Below are positions 45,119 to 55,112 of a stretch of DNA of 64,000 nt, piece after piece. The number at the start of each line of letters is the position of its first letter. Position 1 is the stretch's first letter. The notes beneath the pieces are model-generated. The model did not search any database. It was given only the letters and a program-made list of their open reading frames with translations, and was not told where the DNA came from. A program made the translations under genes and the position numbers. The stretch is from Bryobacterales bacterium KBS 96 (GTDB lineage Bacteria > Acidobacteriota > Terriglobia > Bryobacterales > Bryobacteraceae), in assembly GCA_000381625.1 (NCBI GenBank), contig KB906767.1, positions 1 to 64,000 of the forward strand, read 5' to 3'.

Positions 45119-45172
45119 ACGCGCCGCCGTGGGCTTCAGCCCACGGTTGAGGCGGAGCAAGCTGAAGCTCAC
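45119..45172. repeat. REP-like double hairpin
   Basis: CCGTGGGCT/AGCCCACGG (45127-45146) is a strong palindrome. It is followed by a second hairpin, GAGCAAGCTGAAGCTC (45155-45170). It occupies the 45030-45317 gap before the PadR gene. It looks like a dispersed intergenic repeat; nothing else is seen in the gap. Confidence 0.6.
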
Positions 45173-45317
45173 TCCAGCACGGTAAGTCATCCGCCACACC
45201 AGCTCGTTCCCATTCTTGCCGATAGATAAGGTTCTGGGGCCTTGACCTGTGGAAGCAACATCTTCCCCTTGCTTACCGAGAGTAGCCGTGATAATCTGAC
45301 CTCGGTAACCGAGACTT

Positions 45318-45653
45318 ATGAGCAAACCGGCTGATCTTGTGCAGGGCACACTGGACCTCCTTCTCCTGAAAATTGTCGCCCTCGAACCGCTGCACGCTTG
45401 GGCAATCAGCCAGCGTCTGAAACAGGTTTCGGGGGAAATCCTCCAGGTTAGTGACGGCTCTCTCTATCCCGCACTCCACAAACTCGAACAGGACGGGTGG
45501 ATCAAAGGCGAGTGGAAGGTTACGGAAAACGGGCGGCGCGCCAAGTTCTATTCGCTCACGCGGCCGGGACGCCGGGCCTTGGAGCGTGAGGCCGCTAACT
45601 GGGAGCGGCTGGCCGGCGCAATTTCTCAGGTGGTTCGACTCAACGAGGTATAG
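45318..45653 (+). CDS. PadR-family transcriptional regulator
   Basis: A 111-residue winged-helix regulator of the PadR type: LVQGTLDLLLLKIVAL, the turn DGSLYPALHKLEQDGWIKGE, and the wing region GRRAKFYSLTRPGRRAL. It lies 3 bp before an ADOP permease gene, and PadR/ADOP pairing is a repeated pattern in Acidobacteria. It probably represses the permease gene; the ligand is unknown. Confidence 0.93.
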   Translation: MSKPADLVQGTLDLLLLKIVALEPLHAWAISQRLKQVSGEILQVSDGSLYPALHKLEQDGWIKGEWKVTENGRRAKFYSLTRPGRRALEREAANWERLAGAISQVVRLNEV

Positions 45654-45656
45654 ATA

Positions 45657-48308
45657 ATGCCTGATTCGCGTTGGTTCCGTCAGATAATCCTCCGGTTCCG
45701 AACGCTATTCCAGCGGCGTCGTGTCGAACGGGAGCTTGAAGAGGAGTTCCAATTTCATATCGAACAGCGCATCGAGCTAGAAATCGCGAGGGGTCTGTCC
45801 CCCGAAGAAGCTCGTTCCGTGGCTCTTCGCGCGATGGATGGGGTCGAGAGGCGCAAAGAGGAATGCCGCGATACGCGGCGGGTCAACTACGTCGATGACC
45901 TGGTGCGCGACCTCCGGTACGCCGGCCGCAATCTGCGTCGAAGCCCAGGTTTTGCCGCTCTCGCCGTTCTGATTATGGCGCTTGGCATCGGAGCCAACAC
46001 GGCTGTCTTCAGCGTCGTGAACGCCGTGCTTTTAAAGCCGCTTTCGTATCGCAATCCTGATCGAATTGTGACTCTTTCGGATTTTTCGAAAACCCGCGAA
46101 GCCGCTACTACGCTTTCGAAACAGGTTTCCATCCCCGATTTCCAGGACTGGCAAAAGCAGAGTTCTGCCTTCGAGGCAATGGCCTACTACGCCTCGCGGG
46201 AAACCGCGGTGATGCAAGGCGCCACGGCTGAATACGCACGGGTCGCCAGCGTAAGTGCTGAGTTCTTTCGCGTCTTCGCCATTGAACCGGCCGCGGGCCG
46301 CTTCTTCACGGCGGAGGAAAGGAAGCCGGGGAGTGGCGGAGCCGTGATGATTAGCTACGCTTACTGGCAAAGCCATTTTGGCGGCAACCTTCACGCACTG
46401 GGCCAAACCGTTCGTGTGTATGGATCGCGATCCATTGTTGGCGTGCTTCCGCCGGGATTCGGTTTTCCGGATAGGACGGATCTCTGGATTCCGAAGATTA
46501 GCGAGGCAAAACCGGAACCCCGCACAGGGCAAAATTACCTCGCTATCGCGCGGCTCAAACACGGTGTCTCTCTCGAACAGGCGCAAGCTGAGATGACTTT
46601 AATCGCCAGGCGGCTTGAACAGCAGTATCCGGAAAGCAACAAGGGCCTGAGCGTTGCCGTGATGCGGATGCGGGATGAAATGGTGGGTGACGTTCGCGTC
46701 ATGCTTTATCTCTTGTTAGGCGCCGTAAGTCTGGTGCTTCTGATCGCGTGTGCAAATACAGCGATCCTGCTGCTCGGTAGGGCCACGGCGCGCATCCGCG
46801 AAGTCGCCGTTCGGGCTGCCCTGGGGGCGAGCCGACAGCGCATAGTCAGGCAATTGGTCACCGAAGGCTTGCTACTTGCGTTTATCGCGGGGGCCTTGGG
46901 CCTTCTGCTCGCTTATTGGGGATCGAAGGCGCTGGTGGCGCTAGCTCCTGCCGACCTGCCCCGGCTTGCCGAAACAGGCATCGATCGATGGGTGCTCGCC
47001 TTCACGTTTGGCATTTCGATGATCACGAGCCTGCTATTCGGTCTGGTTCCCGCGCTCTATGCGTCGAGAGCCGACTTGAACGACGCCCTGAAGCAGGGAG
47101 CAACTCGCTTGGTGAGTGGCGCCGGAATGGTCCACATGCGTGGAGTGCTCGTAGTAATGGAGATTGCGCTCGCCATGGTGCTTGTCTCCTCGGCAGGTCT
47201 GCTGATCAAGAGCTTTGTGGCCTTGCAAAATGTGGCTCTGGGTTTTCGGCCTGAAAACGTGCTGGTGATGCGGGCGACTGTGCCGGCCCCGTCCGCCGTT
47301 GGCATCGCGCGAGCGCGCCAATTCTTCAAAGATATGCTCTCTCAAATTGATGCGCTACCCGGCGTGGTGGCGGCCGGCGCTACGATGGCGCCACCCGGAT
47401 ACGTCGATTCGACGGGAGCGTATCTCATCGATCAATTGCCGGCGCAACCGGATTGGACTCATGCCCCTAACGTGGTGCTTTCCATCGTCGCGCCCGGCAC
47501 ATTTGCGGCGCTGGGAATTCCACTGAAGAGCGGACGCGACTTCAGCGATAGCGATACCTCGGACCGGCCCTTTGTCGCCGTGGTGAATGAATCGGTGGTT
47601 CGAAACTCGTTTCCCAACCAAAACCCGCTCGGCAGGACAATCTTTTGTCCGTTCGATTCTTTAAAGGGCATGACGATCATCGGTGTAGTCGGTGACGTGC
47701 GGCAACGTGGGCCCGCTCGCGAACCGATGCCGGAGTGCTACATGCCGTACGAGCAACACGCGTTCAACGGATCGACTTTGAGCGTGGTCGTGCGGACCGT
47801 AGGGGATCCACACGCGCTGGCGGCAACAGTGCGGCGGCTCGCGCGGGAGCGGTCACCGGATGTTCCGATGAAGTTCACAACCATGGAAGCCCTGCTTTCG
47901 GAAAATGTGTCGGCGCCGCGATTCCGCACCTTGTTGTTTGCGGTTTTCGCCGGTCTGGCGGTATGTCTGGCCATGGCCGGCGTCTATGGAGTGATGGCGT
48001 ATGCCGTAAGCCAGCGGTTCAACGAGATTGGCCTACGGATCGCCTTAGGAGCCACCACGGGCTCCGTGCTCAGGCTCGTCCTCAAAGAGGGGCTGGCCCT
48101 TGCCTGTCTCGGTCTGGCTTTAGGTTTGGCGGCGGCGGCCGCCGGCACACGCTTGCTGGCAAGCATGCTATTCCGAGTGCGGCCCAACGACCCTGTCGTC
48201 TATCTCGCCGTCGCGGTTCTGCTGGGCATAGTGGCGCTGGTCGCTAGTTACGTTCCGGCAAGGCGCGCGTCCAAAATCGATCCATTGGCTGCCATACGAC
48301 AGGAATAA
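45657..48308 (+). CDS. ADOP-type ABC transporter permease (orphan, duplicated MacB/FtsX)
   Basis: 883 residues. An N-terminal helical segment (ERELEEEFQFHIEQRIELE) typical of ADOP is followed by two MacB-periplasmic/FtsX units. The first transmembrane start reads LAVLIMALGIGANTAVFSVV. Further helices occur near 350-450, and the second FtsX unit near 760-880 (LRIALGATTGSVLRLVLKEG). It ends VPARRASKIDPLAAIR, a strong family hallmark. No ATPase gene is adjacent, so it is an orphan permease. Its PadR partner is directly upstream. Confidence 0.93.
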   Translation: MPDSRWFRQIILRFRTLFQRRRVERELEEEFQFHIEQRIELEIARGLSPEEARSVALRAMDGVERRKEECRDTRRVNYVDDLVRDLRYAGRNLRRSPGFAALAVLIMALGIGANTAVFSVVNAVLLKPLSYRNPDRIVTLSDFSKTREAATTLSKQVSIPDFQDWQKQSSAFEAMAYYASRETAVMQGATAEYARVASVSAEFFRVFAIEPAAGRFFTAEERKPGSGGAVMISYAYWQSHFGGNLHALGQTVRVYGSRSIVGVLPPGFGFPDRTDLWIPKISEAKPEPRTGQNYLAIARLKHGVSLEQAQAEMTLIARRLEQQYPESNKGLSVAVMRMRDEMVGDVRVMLYLLLGAVSLVLLIACANTAILLLGRATARIREVAVRAALGASRQRIVRQLVTEGLLLAFIAGALGLLLAYWGSKALVALAPADLPRLAETGIDRWVLAFTFGISMITSLLFGLVPALYASRADLNDALKQGATRLVSGAGMVHMRGVLVVMEIALAMVLVSSAGLLIKSFVALQNVALGFRPENVLVMRATVPAPSAVGIARARQFFKDMLSQIDALPGVVAAGATMAPPGYVDSTGAYLIDQLPAQPDWTHAPNVVLSIVAPGTFAALGIPLKSGRDFSDSDTSDRPFVAVVNESVVRNSFPNQNPLGRTIFCPFDSLKGMTIIGVVGDVRQRGPAREPMPECYMPYEQHAFNGSTLSVVVRTVGDPHALAATVRRLARERSPDVPMKFTTMEALLSENVSAPRFRTLLFAVFAGLAVCLAMAGVYGVMAYAVSQRFNEIGLRIALGATTGSVLRLVLKEGLALACLGLALGLAAAAAGTRLLASMLFRVRPNDPVVYLAVAVLLGIVALVASYVPARRASKIDPLAAIRQE

Positions 48309-48545
48309 ACGCCACCGAGCCGGGAGCGTAAGCGACATGATCCTGGCGCAGATCAACAAAGCCTGCTAACTCTGGAATTTCCGAACGTGAGTTAGAAAGC
48401 GCCAACGGCCGAATCGAATCTAACAGGGCCGTTCTTTTCCAGTGCACTTTCCAGTCCATCCCACTTTTATCGGAATCACGGCCTGTTCCCCTTGCATTCA
48501 CAGGGAAGCTGTGAGAAACTCCCCTAGGAATCAACAGGGAGGCGC

Positions 48546-48902
48546 ATGGACAAAACCCAGCTCGAACTGGTGCGAGGCACCTTGGACGTCTTGATCCTCA
48601 AGGCTCTGGTCTGGGGCCCGTTGCACGGTTACGCGATTACCAGTCTCATTCGCCGCCAGACCGACGAAGCCTTACTGGTGGAAGAGGGGACTCTCTACCC
48701 GGCATTATGGCGCCTGGAGAGCAAGAGCCTGGTCGAGGCGGAGTGGGGGCTTTCGGAGAACAATCGTAAGGCCAAGTTCTACCGGCTCACCCCCGCCGGC
48801 CGCCGTCATCTGCGGCAGGAAACCAAGACGTGGGAAGCCTATGCGGCGGCGGTGGGTAAGGTGCTTAACGCCACCCGGCCTCCCTTGGCGGAGGAGCGGT
48901 AA
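48546..48902 (+). CDS. PadR-family transcriptional regulator
   Basis: 118 residues, clearly PadR: LVRGTLDVLILKALVW, EEGTLYPALWRLESKSLVEA, NRKAKFYRLTPAGRRHLR. It follows a GGGAGG site. Its stop overlaps the start of the following ADOP permease (TAATG). It is a diverged second copy of the PadR gene at 45318. The 237 bp before it hold no gene. Confidence 0.93.
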   Translation: MDKTQLELVRGTLDVLILKALVWGPLHGYAITSLIRRQTDEALLVEEGTLYPALWRLESKSLVEAEWGLSENNRKAKFYRLTPAGRRHLRQETKTWEAYAAAVGKVLNATRPPLAEER

Positions 48903-51574
48903 TGGGACGGATACCCTTGTGGCGTCGCTACGCGCGCCTGTTTGGCGCCGATCCAGCGGGTGACGTGAACGACGAATTGCAATTTCACTTGGAAGCCAAG
49001 GTGGGAGACCTTATCGATCGGGGCTGGCCCCCCGATACCGCGCGACGCGAGGCTGAGCGGCAGTTCGGGGATATCCAGGCAGTGAGAGAGGCGGGGGAGC
49101 GCATGAGCAAGGAGAAAGAGCGAGACAAGCAACGCCGAGACTACTTGGGCGCCTGCGTGCAGGACCTTCGATATGCGTTTCGCACATTGCGGCGGGACCG
49201 TGGCTTTACGCTCATCACGGTGCTGATCCTGGCCCTGGGCATCGGCGCAAATACCGCAGTCTTCAGCGTCGTGAATACGGTACTATTGCGGCCGCTGCCA
49301 TTCCCGAACGCCCAACAGCTCACATGGTTCACGTCCGGGCGAAGTCTGAACTCCGGCTTGCGCGAAGCCGCCGGACTTTCCGGCGTTACCTACACGGTGG
49401 CCGCGTATGAGGAGTTCCAGCGTCATACCCGGTCTTTTCAAAGCGTGACCAGCTATGACCCGTTTTTCGGAGACGCCGAGTACACGCTAACAGGCCGCGG
49501 CGAACCACAGCCTGTTGCAAGCGTGCGGGTGGCCGGAAACTTTTTCGGAACCTTGGGCGTACAACCCGCCCTCGGGCGGTTCTTTTCGAAAGAGGAAACT
49601 CAAAAGAATGGCCGGCCCGCGGTTCTGTTGAGTTACCCGTTCTGGCGGCGTCAGTTTGGCGGCGACCCCACGATTGTCGGGCAGGCGATCACGCTCAATA
49701 AGCAGTCCGTAATCGTTGTCGGCGTACTCCCAGCCAGTTTCGATTTTGGTTCCGTATTTTCGCCCGGCATGAAGGTCGACGCGTATGTTCCGGCCGTTAT
49801 GGATAACCTTCGTAATTGGGGGAATACGCTTGCGATTGTTGGCCGCTTGAAACCGGGAGTATCGGTGACGCAGGCGCAGGAAGAAGCGGATATTCTCTTC
49901 CCGCAATTCAAAGCCGCTCACCCCGAGTGGTGGGGCGATTACACGTCGACAGTCACGGGTCTTAAGGATTTTGTTACAGGAAAATTGCGACGGTCGCTGA
50001 TTGTCCTATGGTGCGCCGTGGGAATGATTATGCTGATCGTCTGCGTCAATCTTTCCAATCTGCTTCTGGCGCGCGCCGTTGCGCGAAATAAAGAATTTGC
50101 CATGCGCAGAGCGTTGGGAGCGGGCCGAGGAAGACTGTTTCGTCAACTGCTGACAGAAAGTCTGGTCTTGTCGAGCGCCGGCGCGTTGCTCGGCCTGGGC
50201 TTCGCCTATGCCCTCACGCTCTATATCGCCCATCAAGGATCGATTGCTCTCCCCTTGTTGAGTAGTGTGAGAGTGGACGGCGCCGCCCTGACCTGGACGC
50301 TGCTCATCACGGTGTCCGGCGCAGTTTTCTTCGGTCTTGCTCCCGGACTCAAAGCATCGGCCGGAAGCCTTCAGGACACGCTTAAGGACGGTGGCCAGGG
50401 AATGAGCTCGGGACGGCGGCACGAGCGCTTGCGCTCCGTGCTTGTGGTCTCCGAGATGGCGCTGGCGTGCGTGCTGCTGGTCGGCGCCGGTCTGCTGCTG
50501 CGAAGTTTTCTCAACGTCCTGGATGTGGACCTGGGATTCCAGCCAAGCCGGGCAGCCGTGATCAAGATAGCTTATGACGATGGGAACAGCCGTGCGAGGC
50601 GTGGGGCCATCCTGCAGGAGATCTTGCGGAACATCGATTCGATTCCTGGCGTTGAATCGGCGGGCATTACGGATATGCTTCCACTGGGCCGTAACCGAAG
50701 CTGGGGACTTAAGGCAAAGGGAAGGGCGTATCGCAAGGGCGAGAACCTCAGTGCTCTCGTTCGTATTGTGACGCCAGATTACCTGAGCGCCATGGGCATG
50801 CATTTGCGAAAGGGCCGCGACTTCACCTGGCAGGACACACCCAAGAGCGCGCAAGTAGTCATTATCAACGAAGCTGCCGCTCGCCGTTTTTGGCCTGGAG
50901 AAGATCCGGTTGGACGGATTGCTTTAGTCGAAGGCGAGACCCGAGTGATTGGCGTGATCTCAAATGTCCGGGAACATAGCCTGGAGGTTCCGGCAGGTCC
51001 GGAAATGTATTTGCCTGTAACACAAGCCGATCCCGAAGGAGCGGAACTGGTGGTGCGAACGAAACTTCCACCCGAAGCGCTTGATTCGAGCGTCATGAAG
51101 ACGCTGCGGTTGCTGAATCCGGCCCAGCCCGCCGCGGAGCTGCGTCCCCTCCAGCAGATCGTCGATCACGCCGTATCGCCGCGCCGCTTCTTTGTCCTGC
51201 TGGTCGTGAGCTTCGCCGTTTTGGGACTCGTTCTTGCCTCGCTGGGAATTTACGGTGTCATCTCTTATTCCGTGACGCGGCGGACGCAGGAAATCGGCAT
51301 CCGTATGGCTCTGGGCGCCACCGCGCCTCAAGTGCAATTCACCGTGATTGCAAAAGCGCTACGGCTGGCTGTCATTGGAATTGCATTCGGAACTATTGGA
51401 TCGTTTGTGGTCGCAAAGTGGATTGCGTCACTTTTGTTCGGAACCAGGCCAGCGGACCCGGCGACCTTTGCCGGCATCGTTCTTCTGCTCGGCGTTGTCT
51501 CGCTCATTGCTGGTTATATTCCGGCGCGACGAGCCTCGCATATCGATCCGATGATCGCTCTGCGGAACAATTGA
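48902..51574 (+). CDS. ADOP-type ABC transporter permease (second copy)
   Basis: An 890-residue relative of the permease at 45657, with the same layout: N-terminal helical region (VNDELQFHLEAKVGDLI), two MacB_PCD/FtsX units (TVLILALGIGANTAVFSVVN; IRMALGATAPQVQFTVIAKA), and the ending IPARRASHIDPMIALRN. It is translationally coupled to its PadR regulator. The two modules are clearly related but diverged along their length, indicating an old tandem duplication or two separate acquisitions. Confidence 0.93.
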   Translation: MGRIPLWRRYARLFGADPAGDVNDELQFHLEAKVGDLIDRGWPPDTARREAERQFGDIQAVREAGERMSKEKERDKQRRDYLGACVQDLRYAFRTLRRDRGFTLITVLILALGIGANTAVFSVVNTVLLRPLPFPNAQQLTWFTSGRSLNSGLREAAGLSGVTYTVAAYEEFQRHTRSFQSVTSYDPFFGDAEYTLTGRGEPQPVASVRVAGNFFGTLGVQPALGRFFSKEETQKNGRPAVLLSYPFWRRQFGGDPTIVGQAITLNKQSVIVVGVLPASFDFGSVFSPGMKVDAYVPAVMDNLRNWGNTLAIVGRLKPGVSVTQAQEEADILFPQFKAAHPEWWGDYTSTVTGLKDFVTGKLRRSLIVLWCAVGMIMLIVCVNLSNLLLARAVARNKEFAMRRALGAGRGRLFRQLLTESLVLSSAGALLGLGFAYALTLYIAHQGSIALPLLSSVRVDGAALTWTLLITVSGAVFFGLAPGLKASAGSLQDTLKDGGQGMSSGRRHERLRSVLVVSEMALACVLLVGAGLLLRSFLNVLDVDLGFQPSRAAVIKIAYDDGNSRARRGAILQEILRNIDSIPGVESAGITDMLPLGRNRSWGLKAKGRAYRKGENLSALVRIVTPDYLSAMGMHLRKGRDFTWQDTPKSAQVVIINEAAARRFWPGEDPVGRIALVEGETRVIGVISNVREHSLEVPAGPEMYLPVTQADPEGAELVVRTKLPPEALDSSVMKTLRLLNPAQPAAELRPLQQIVDHAVSPRRFFVLLVVSFAVLGLVLASLGIYGVISYSVTRRTQEIGIRMALGATAPQVQFTVIAKALRLAVIGIAFGTIGSFVVAKWIASLLFGTRPADPATFAGIVLLLGVVSLIAGYIPARRASHIDPMIALRNN

Positions 51575-51642
51575 CGAATCGAAAAGCATTGAAGGGAAGA
51601 CGGTCGAGGCTAGACCCTACAACCGTTATGAACTTCGTGTAG

Positions 51643-51661
51643 GGGACGGCATGCCCGTCCC
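51643..51661. repeat. REP-like hairpin with GGCATGCC core
   Basis: GGGACGG and CCGTCCC form a 7-bp stem around CATGC. It shares the GGCATGCC centre of the paired palindromes at 39581-39645 and may belong to the same dispersed family. It lies after the second ADOP gene. Confidence 0.5.
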
Positions 51662-51783
51662 GAATATAATGCTGGAATTCTCGAAAGTGAGCCGCAGGGC
51701 GTCGGCGATCAGATACACAAATTTACCGCAAATGAACTTGTTAGTTGCCGTTCTTTCATGTATATTCCGAGAACTGGAAATTT

Positions 51784-52752
51784 ATGAACGGACTTTTGGG
51801 TTCTACCGTCCTGGAACTGGCCATCGGAGTTGTTTTCATCTATCTGCTGCTGGCGATTGTCTGCACTGCGGTAAACGAATGGATTGCACGATTGTTTCAG
51901 ACGCGCGGCGACCTGCTGAAGCAAGGTATACTGCAACTCCTGGCGCCTCGGGACGGCGCGGCCGGGGGCGCCGCGGCGGCGGGCGACAATATCGTCGCCA
52001 AGTTTTACAATCATCCACTTGTCAAGGCGCTGATGGGGGATGACAAGCATCCGTCGTACATGCCCGCCCGCACCTTCGCCACCGTTGTGATGGATCTGGC
52101 TACGCCCCGCGTGCCGGGCAGCATCACTTTCGACGACCTGGAAAATGGAATCAAGAACGATCTGCCGCCCGGAAGCTTGAGAACCTCTCTGCTTGCCGCC
52201 ATACAAAGCACCGACAGAAACATAAATGACGCTCAGCGTGCTATCGAAGGATGGTATGACGACGGCATGGACCGCGTCACAGGCTGGTACAAGCGGAAGA
52301 CGCAAACGTGGACGATGGTCATGGCCATCATCATCACGATTGCGGTCAATGCCGACACCGTGCACATTGCACGCCGCCTTTGGCTGGAGCCGGCCCTTCG
52401 CGCGGAATTTGTGGAGGCGGCAAGCCACCCGCCGCCACCGCAGGCGTCAACTTCCGCTAATCCCGCGGGCCAGTTGCCGAACGGCGATAACGGTTCAAGC
52501 GAAATCACCAGCCAGGCGGAGAATACGCTCGGCCTGGTTCTGGGCTGGCGCGATGCCGGAAATCTTCGCGATCCCCTGACGTGGTTTGAGCGGATCATCG
52601 GCTGGCTGCTCACGATCTTTGCGATCTCGCTGGGGGCGCCGTTCTGGTTCGACGTGCTGAACCGCTTTATGAACCTACGTTCGGCCGGCAAGTCTCCGGA
52701 AGAGAAGGGCAAGCCCCCGGAGAAACCCAGGATGCCGCCCACGAATCCATAA
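51784..52752 (+). CDS. membrane protein, function unknown
   Basis: 322 residues from the ATG at 51784 (MNGLLGSTVLELAIGVVFIY); an upstream ATG at 51745 exists. Membrane segments are at the N-terminus (LAIGVVFIYLLLAIVCTAVN), in the middle (WTMVMAIIITIAVNAD) and near the C-terminus (IIGWLLTIFAISLGAPFWF). Between them lie soluble parts and a Pro/Asn-rich linker. The tail is basic and Pro-rich. I do not recognise the family, and no neighbour explains it. Confidence 0.7.
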   Translation: MNGLLGSTVLELAIGVVFIYLLLAIVCTAVNEWIARLFQTRGDLLKQGILQLLAPRDGAAGGAAAAGDNIVAKFYNHPLVKALMGDDKHPSYMPARTFATVVMDLATPRVPGSITFDDLENGIKNDLPPGSLRTSLLAAIQSTDRNINDAQRAIEGWYDDGMDRVTGWYKRKTQTWTMVMAIIITIAVNADTVHIARRLWLEPALRAEFVEAASHPPPPQASTSANPAGQLPNGDNGSSEITSQAENTLGLVLGWRDAGNLRDPLTWFERIIGWLLTIFAISLGAPFWFDVLNRFMNLRSAGKSPEEKGKPPEKPRMPPTNP

Positions 52753-52772
52753 CCTCGTTTCGGATCGTCGGC

Positions 52773-55109
52773 TCAGCGCTTCCGGGCTATCCACCGAAAC
52801 ACCTGCCCGCTGAGCGTGTTGAGGCTGTTAGTCAAGCGGTCTGTCTCGATGTCCACCAGAGCGTAGCGATCGACGCTGGAATCACCGGCCTGCACTAACC
52901 GGCGATGATCTTCACGGAGATCGGGCAGGCCCTTGCGAACGTTAGCGGAGCCGCGCAGGGCTGAGGCCAGCAAATAGAGGGTTAACTCCACGTTGGACGC
53001 GAATGGAAAAAACGCATCTCGCGGAGCGGCTGGGCTGCTGGTTGACAAGCCCGAATCGAGAGCCATGCAGGCTTCGGCGAACCGCCGCGAGGTCGCGAGG
53101 ATCGCCGCGAACAGGGCCATCTGTTCGGCTGTCATACCGGGCTCGGCGGCGATCCGGTCTACCGCTGCTTCGAAATTAGAACGTGCCAGGCGGGTGCTGA
53201 GCCGAACGGAATCGAGATTGGCGGGATCGGTTTTCCCGGGAGTTTTATACATGCCGGCAATACCCTGGAAATAAGCGCGGTATCCATCGAGCATCTGCGC
53301 GAGTGTTTCTTGGATCTGAGTCCTCTCCCAGGTTGGCCAGAGAGCATAGGCCAGCAACGCAAGGGCGCCGCCGGCCCCGGTAGTCAGTCCGCGGGCAAGA
53401 ATCACTTGCTTAGGAGCAATTCCAGTCATGGCAATTAGCAAAACGATCAGAGCGCTGATACTTACGACTAAAATCCCGTAGTTCGCGGGCCCGAGCCAGC
53501 GCATTAGATAAGCAAATACGGCGATTAGCATGACCTGCGCGTCGGCCGACGGGTTGACGAAATGATAGAGAGCCGTGGCGAGCAACAGGCCCACAAGGGT
53601 CCCGCTCAGTCGCAGCGTGCCTCTGCTGAAGGTGGAGCCAAAATCGGGTTTCAAGACAATGACGGCCGTCATTGGCAGCCAATAGGAACGCCGCCAATCG
53701 AATGCACGCCCCACGCCGTCCGCGAGCGCCACGCACGCGGCCAACCGGATGGCATGACGGAATACCGCCGAATTGAGCGACAAGTTGGCGCGCAGGGTAG
53801 CGAGTGCGCCGGCAATCCTCAATCGATACGGGCGCTGCGCTTGCCGTTCGGCAAACTTGGCCCCGCCGGCCACGGTCGCGTGGGTTGCAAGATCGGCCAC
53901 GGCCCGAAGCTGTCCTTCGATGGCGCTCAATTGGAATCGCGCGTCCTGAATCATTGCCACAATAAACGTCGAAGACTTTTGCCAGTCCTTGGCGTAAAAT
54001 TCACCGGTGAGCCGTTCGATTTGTTTCAGCCATCCGGCGCCGCTGGCGCTTAGTTCGGGATTCGACAAAGAGCTTGCCACTTGGGCAAGGACGCCGGCGC
54101 TCAATCCTGCGAACTGATCGAGTATCGTGGCAGCATCCCCACCATCGTTGTCGCGCCGCATGCGTCTGCGCAAGCGCGCCAGAGTCAACAGGCCCAGCCG
54201 GAGCCGCTCCGCTTGATTAAGTAAGGAACGGTAGCGCTCGCCCTCGACCGAATGGTCCTGCCCCAGGGACGCAAGCGCCGGTTGGTTTAACGCTGCCTGT
54301 GCGAAGACGATCAGCGAAGCATTGGATTCGACCGAGGCCGCCGCCATTTTCGCAAGCTCCCGATAGACAGAAGCAAGCGCGGCGCGTTCCGGCGCGTACC
54401 GTTGCGCCGGCCACCACAGGAGAGCCAAAGCCGTCTGAAGCAATCCGCCGCCAAACGCGAGCAGTCCCGCATAAACGGCGCGTTCGGTCGTCAGGGCTTG
54501 CGCGGAGTAAACCAGCAGGATGACGACGCTAATGACGCCCAGATCCGCTGCAGTCGTGCCGAGGGCCACCGCCATGCCGGATGCAAAGGCCCACGCGGCC
54601 GCAATCAACACGGCTCCCGCGTAGTGCCGCCCCAGAATGCCGCCGAGGAAAACCGCGACCGCGGTGAGCGCACTAGACGCCAGCATGCGCTGCGCGCGCC
54701 GCCGGTAAGGATCCTGCCCATCCGAAAACGAAACATTCAGCGCTCCCGATCCGACGGCAAGGCCGCCGAGTACGTGTCCTGTTTCCGACCCGATTGCGAT
54801 CGGCAGCAAAATGCCGATTGCGTTGCGTAAGGCAACCCAAGGTATGAGTTTGTTTCTGTCAAAACGAATGACATTGCGCCAGAATGTCTGCCAAGGCCGT
54901 GGAGTTGGCAGGAGATCTTGAGCGTCGTTGGACCGGATCGGCTCGCCGGAAGACGCCTGCATAGGGCCTGAAAGCATCTGCCGATTAGGATAGTCGACCG
55001 CCTCATCGATATCGCGCTGAAGTCGATAGTCCGAGCCGGCCAGTGGCTTTACCTGTTTGTATTTCCAGTTCGATAAACCATCCGGAGGGCGTCCACCATT
55101 CAGCGCCAC
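52773..55109 (-). CDS. FUSC-family membrane protein (aromatic acid exporter-like)
   Basis: Up to 778 residues with two FUSC-type membrane blocks. The first has four to six helices near 95-230 (LRNAIGILLPIAIGSETGHV, VLIAAAWAFASGMAVALG). The second lies near 450-600 (SYWLPMTAVIVLKPDFGSTF, then VMLIAVFAYLMRWLGP). A cytoplasmic helical region separates them. This is the AaeB/FusC layout of efflux proteins for aromatic or fusaric-acid-like compounds. The GTG at 55109 is only 3 bp from the divergent EamA start, which leaves no room for promoters; ATG at 54977 or 54962 may be the true start. Confidence 0.82.
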   Translation of the reverse strand: MALNGGRPPDGLSNWKYKQVKPLAGSDYRLQRDIDEAVDYPNRQMLSGPMQASSGEPIRSNDAQDLLPTPRPWQTFWRNVIRFDRNKLIPWVALRNAIGILLPIAIGSETGHVLGGLAVGSGALNVSFSDGQDPYRRRAQRMLASSALTAVAVFLGGILGRHYAGAVLIAAAWAFASGMAVALGTTAADLGVISVVILLVYSAQALTTERAVYAGLLAFGGGLLQTALALLWWPAQRYAPERAALASVYRELAKMAAASVESNASLIVFAQAALNQPALASLGQDHSVEGERYRSLLNQAERLRLGLLTLARLRRRMRRDNDGGDAATILDQFAGLSAGVLAQVASSLSNPELSASGAGWLKQIERLTGEFYAKDWQKSSTFIVAMIQDARFQLSAIEGQLRAVADLATHATVAGGAKFAERQAQRPYRLRIAGALATLRANLSLNSAVFRHAIRLAACVALADGVGRAFDWRRSYWLPMTAVIVLKPDFGSTFSRGTLRLSGTLVGLLLATALYHFVNPSADAQVMLIAVFAYLMRWLGPANYGILVVSISALIVLLIAMTGIAPKQVILARGLTTGAGGALALLAYALWPTWERTQIQETLAQMLDGYRAYFQGIAGMYKTPGKTDPANLDSVRLSTRLARSNFEAAVDRIAAEPGMTAEQMALFAAILATSRRFAEACMALDSGLSTSSPAAPRDAFFPFASNVELTLYLLASALRGSANVRKGLPDLREDHRRLVQAGDSSVDRYALVDIETDRLTNSLNTLSGQVFRWIARKR

Positions 55110-55112
55110 AAA

